Under the pieces are notes generated by a model. It was not told where the DNA came from. It was given only the letters and a program-made list of their open reading frames with translations, and ran no database searches. This document shows, one piece after another, positions 62,101-64,000 of a stretch of 64,000 bases of DNA. The DNA comes from JAVWIF01 sp036639635 (GTDB lineage: Bacteria; Bacillota_I; Bacilli_A; Erysipelotrichales; Erysipelotrichaceae). Position 1 is the first letter of the stretch. Each line of letters begins with the position of its first letter. The translations under genes were made by a program, and so were the position numbers. The DNA lies in contig JAVWIF010000001.1 of assembly GCA_036639635.1 (NCBI GenBank), positions 43,702 to 107,701 of the forward strand, given 5' to 3'.

Positions 62101-62373
62101 CTGCTTAGTAATATAACGTTTATCATCTTCATTTGTACTACAAGCTAAAGCATTTTGTAATTCTGCAGCCAAACGTTTTTTCATTTCATTGGCGGCAGCT
62201 TCTGTAAATGTCATAGCAAGAATGGCATTAATACTAACGTGATCATTCATTACTAAATCCATTAATCGTGCAATTAATACAGTTGTTTTACCACTTCCAG
62301 CCGAAGCAGAAACTAAGATGTTTTTATCTTTTGTATGAATCGCTTTTAATTGTTGAGAGTTCCAATTAGGCAT
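59167..62373 (-). CDS. addA: AddA helicase/nuclease subunit
   Basis: A 1068-residue UvrD-like helicase-nuclease of the AddAB (RecBCD-type) DNA repair complex. Walker A ASAGSGKTT is near residues 25-33, Walker B is EIMVDEFQDSN, and the last helicase motif is LYVATTRAQEQ. A C-terminal RecB-type nuclease domain has HGYIDFISI...IIDYKSD with metal-binding Asp and Lys. It is somewhat shorter than the Bacillus form (about 1230). The start at 62373 overlaps addB by 8 bases and follows GGGGG at 9 nt; later-listed starts are too close to that site. Confidence 0.95.
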   Translation of the reverse strand: MPNWNSQQLKAIHTKDKNILVSASAGSGKTTVLIARLMDLVMNDHVSINAILAMTFTEAAANEMKKRLAAELQNALACSTNEDDKRYITKQLTSIQTAHISTIHSFCLSILQDYYYTIGLSSKRVSSIMDNGSMVCFQKEALKQCFQNQYQKQDETFLALCQMFSARPESNSELESMILRLASLASSKADASAWLSSLSENYHNIKRFEDLDTNMTTNFFEYFMVEKERYVQTLLQIEQLYNIKYSSEVKKHAILKQKIDALPVLTKALETLDYYEFRSSFISIAHASVPTTPDKEDKEYERLRKRVIKSEDDLLGLLFSEDEFMKDNQALYPYINKLVEMCIDYREYYAQIKEQNEVIDFDDMEHFALAILQANNGDIARVYRNKFIEIMVDEFQDSNDVQNKLVSLICKENNVFRVGDIKQSIYGFRHALPQLMKGLITNKGIYDEVIYLSNNYRSKKMIVDFNNELFKRLMNIEGFSCSYEKEDDVETGVESQLTNNAPICFHVLFHDEVKDSADILLGKNELKASYIANQIITMKEKEQRDWKDFVVLVRGNARKDDMKAAFDEVNIPYFIDIKYGFYQSNAVQIMLSALKCMVRPHDDISFIATLVSPLFNRTTQELAEVKLKKDKKQSYYSYYQEHPFEGFEILDNFISIVYSTPLTQLLNALYEVNQYYSEHTTMQEKTNLDLLFEKAVQFEDQNARGITSFLTQIEQIKDAQTAEAIPIGSDANVVRVMSIHQSKGLQFRVVFLWSTNNQTPIEFKDYCLCDSDLGIAMKYMELPQRYVRTTMNRIAMEHKKDKEELEEEMRILYVATTRAQEQMHIVDCITSLDTFRTPLTLSSVYERNGYTAWILQAFLNNPSPLFTLKEVHQYWHSELQPIKQTSYKQISHYQKPTKATLLSTPTTNKKTRPVTFSLEQNTKGSDYGTLMHTMLERLPLSSWTKEEIQQSAKTNDFNLSPHDIDTLYQLGQNDIYKEALKGDVHHELPFMVKEDNEILHGYIDFISIQSDKITIIDYKSDALSSNKDFIIAYKEQLHSYKKAIQIMYPNTIITCYIYSLHLAQMIAI

Positions 62374-64000
62374 CTTGTTCATCCCCCTTTTGATAAATAG
62401 AATCATCTACTTCAACCATTGGTTCTTTTGCTCTATAAGAACCATTAAAACGACAAATTTCATGATAGGTACAATATGTACAGGCTTCTTCTATAGGCGT
62501 ACAAGCAATTTTACCATCGATTATTTGCGTTCCTATTTTTTGATACATCGCTCTTAAATATTCACTAACATCGCTCAAGCTATATACTTTACTTGCTTTA
62601 ACAAAACCATCTTTGTTCATTCGAACACCAACAAGATGACTTCCGTTATCATCTAAACTAGCGATGTCCAAGTTTAATGCCCATCCATTAAAACGATGTG
62701 ATTTCTTAAGCATATCTTGCATGTCTTCTAAACTATTTACAGTATGCGTAACAGGTTTTCTCCTAGATAATTTACCAGCTTTATAAGGGATGTTTTCATT
62801 CTTTAAGGAAACATAATATGCACCAAGCATATCTTTACCAAAATCTTTTTGAACCACCATAGCGTAAGTCAATAACTGCAGTTGTAAAGCCGCAAAAACA
62901 TTATCTTCTGATAATGTTTTACTAGAGCTTTTATAATCTAGAATACAAGCAAGCGAATTTGTTGTATCAATACGATCAATAAAGCCTTTCATTGCGATAC
63001 GAATATCGTCTTGTAAAGGGATTTCATAAGTAAAGGCATATTCACTTTTATAAGGTTGTAAAGAAGAGTGTTGCTCAAACTCATCTAAGGCTTGTAAAGT
63101 CTGTGTTAATGAGCATAAAATACGCGTCTTTACATTTTCTAAAGACAAACTAATAGTAGGAAACAAGTCCTCTAACACTTGTATTTCAGATTGTAAAAGT
63201 TTACTTATCTTATCTATGCTAGTTGTTGCATAGCTTTTTCCATAAGTGGTTGTTAAAACTTCTAAGATATAATGCAATAAGGTTCCTGCATAAGAGTTAG
63301 GAAATCCATGTTTCATAGGTTCTTTTAAAGATAAACCATAACGTAAGAAATAAGAGAAGGGACACTTTACGTAACGTTCAATTGAGGAAATTGAACCATG
63401 AATTTGTTTGTCATGGACAAATAAACGATGAGCAGTCTCGCTATCAATTACGAGTTTATTTGTAATAGGAGTGAAGTTATTATGGAGGGGATAAGGAAGT
63501 GATTTATACTCCATGAATTGTTCGATTTCTAATGCACATTCATTCGCTTTTCCTTCATAACTACCTAAAGGAAAGGAAACAATAATATGTGGAGAAACAT
63601 GTAATAGTGTATCGACTTGTTGAAGTGTTAAAGCATAACGCTCTTCCATACTAGGATAAGCATCGATAGACGCAACATAATCTTCATCAAAAATACCACT
63701 TAACTTTTGAAATGCTGGATAGTTTTTCTGTGTGGCACCTAACAAAAAATGATAGGGAGTCGATAATAATCCTTGTTTTAAATCAGCAACAAGACAGCCT
63801 TGTAACTCTGTGGCTTTTTGTGAACTTGTAATTTTTTCAATAAAAGGCATGATAAATAGAATATCTTCTTTACTCTGTATATATGGGAATACATCTTGTA
63901 ATAAACTTGTGATTTGTTGGTACACTTGTTTTTCTTGTTGCGTGTGAACACAAGGTGTTAACAGTTCTAAAATATTAGTAAAAAGCGCTTCATAAGAAAG
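62366..64000 (-). CDS. addB: AddB helicase/nuclease subunit, 5' end beyond window
   Basis: The C-terminal 544 residues of AddB, open without a stop to the window edge. A [4Fe-4S]-binding nuclease domain is present: the first Cys in YVKCPFSYFLRYG, and three in the C-terminal CTYCTYHEIC. The nuclease motif is FIDRID...ILDYKSSS with metal Asp and catalytic Lys. Canonical AddB is about 1150 residues, so roughly half is missing off the edge. It is translated together with addA (8-base overlap). Confidence 0.93.
   Translation of the reverse strand, partial: LSYEALFTNILELLTPCVHTQQEKQVYQQITSLLQDVFPYIQSKEDILFIMPFIEKITSSQKATELQGCLVADLKQGLLSTPYHFLLGATQKNYPAFQKLSGIFDEDYVASIDAYPSMEERYALTLQQVDTLLHVSPHIIVSFPLGSYEGKANECALEIEQFMEYKSLPYPLHNNFTPITNKLVIDSETAHRLFVHDKQIHGSISSIERYVKCPFSYFLRYGLSLKEPMKHGFPNSYAGTLLHYILEVLTTTYGKSYATTSIDKISKLLQSEIQVLEDLFPTISLSLENVKTRILCSLTQTLQALDEFEQHSSLQPYKSEYAFTYEIPLQDDIRIAMKGFIDRIDTTNSLACILDYKSSSKTLSEDNVFAALQLQLLTYAMVVQKDFGKDMLGAYYVSLKNENIPYKAGKLSRRKPVTHTVNSLEDMQDMLKKSHRFNGWALNLDIASLDDNGSHLVGVRMNKDGFVKASKVYSLSDVSEYLRAMYQKIGTQIIDGKIACTPIEEACTYCTYHEICRFNGSYRAKEPMVEVDDSIYQKGDEQDA

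Overview
The window is a chromosome segment of a low-GC Gram-positive bacterium. The gene set fits Bacillota, most likely the Erysipelotrichia. This rests on overall AT richness, AGGAGG-type ribosome binding sites, a Met T-box, a tmk-holB-ricT-rsmI cluster, ywiB-argS-rpoE order, a DarA c-di-AMP receptor, cre sites, a BglG/PTS locus, and cell-wall-binding-repeat NlpC/P60 proteins. The lineage call is inference, because no rRNA is present. Two runs of exactly 100 N (12541-12640 and 21312-21411) are assembly gaps, and they create misleading ORFs.

Layout. 1-4.3 kb, minus strand: an orphan MazF-type toxin, a lipoprotein, yggS, rluF and ddh. 4.6-10.3 kb, plus strand: tmk-holB-ricT-rsmI, then a two-component system. 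10.3-13.5 kb: a WYL regulator broken by one stop codon, divergent from an S51 peptidase; then a DUF1232 protein and a patatin phospholipase that meet at gap 1. 13.6-17.5 kb: darA (c-di-AMP receptor), a PAS-GGDEF diguanylate cyclase and a NagA-like amidohydrolase with an altered active site. 17.7-22 kb: two paralogous secreted NlpC/P60 hydrolases and a class A PBP split by gap 2. 22.0-23.1 kb is an AT-rich gene desert with repeat relics. 23.1-31.4 kb: ywiB-argS-rpoE, fba, a VanZ-like protein, an RDD-PHP fusion, and T-box-metG. 31.4-34 kb: a TetM-like ribosomal GTPase fused to a Rae1/YacP NYN nuclease. 34-37.3 kb: a YtrA-type GntR regulator with an ABC transporter and a perfect operator, then rpmE. 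37.3-42.5 kb: a SorC regulator and a cre-controlled dhaL-dhaK-lsrF-DUF1097-VOC operon. 42.5-47.5 kb: tdk, a TalC-like aldolase, an Fe-alcohol dehydrogenase, a Cof phosphatase, YitT and a ribulose-phosphate epimerase homologue. 47.7-52.9 kb: PTS EIIA, a BglG-type regulator, an M20 dipeptidase and PTS EIICB. 53.7-64 kb: prfA-prmC, mnmG, a cytidylate-kinase-like protein, an EF-hand protein and addBA.

The two most noteworthy systems are these. First, the GTPase-NYN fusion joins an A-site-binding translation factor to an A-site mRNA nuclease. Second, the dhaKL-lsrF operon has no DhaM. It looks like a kinase-plus-thiolase pathway for a short or branched ketose, possibly an AI-2-like compound, under catabolite control. 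Most housekeeping assignments are firm. Several intergenic regions carry strong hairpins, operators and promoters, listed separately.
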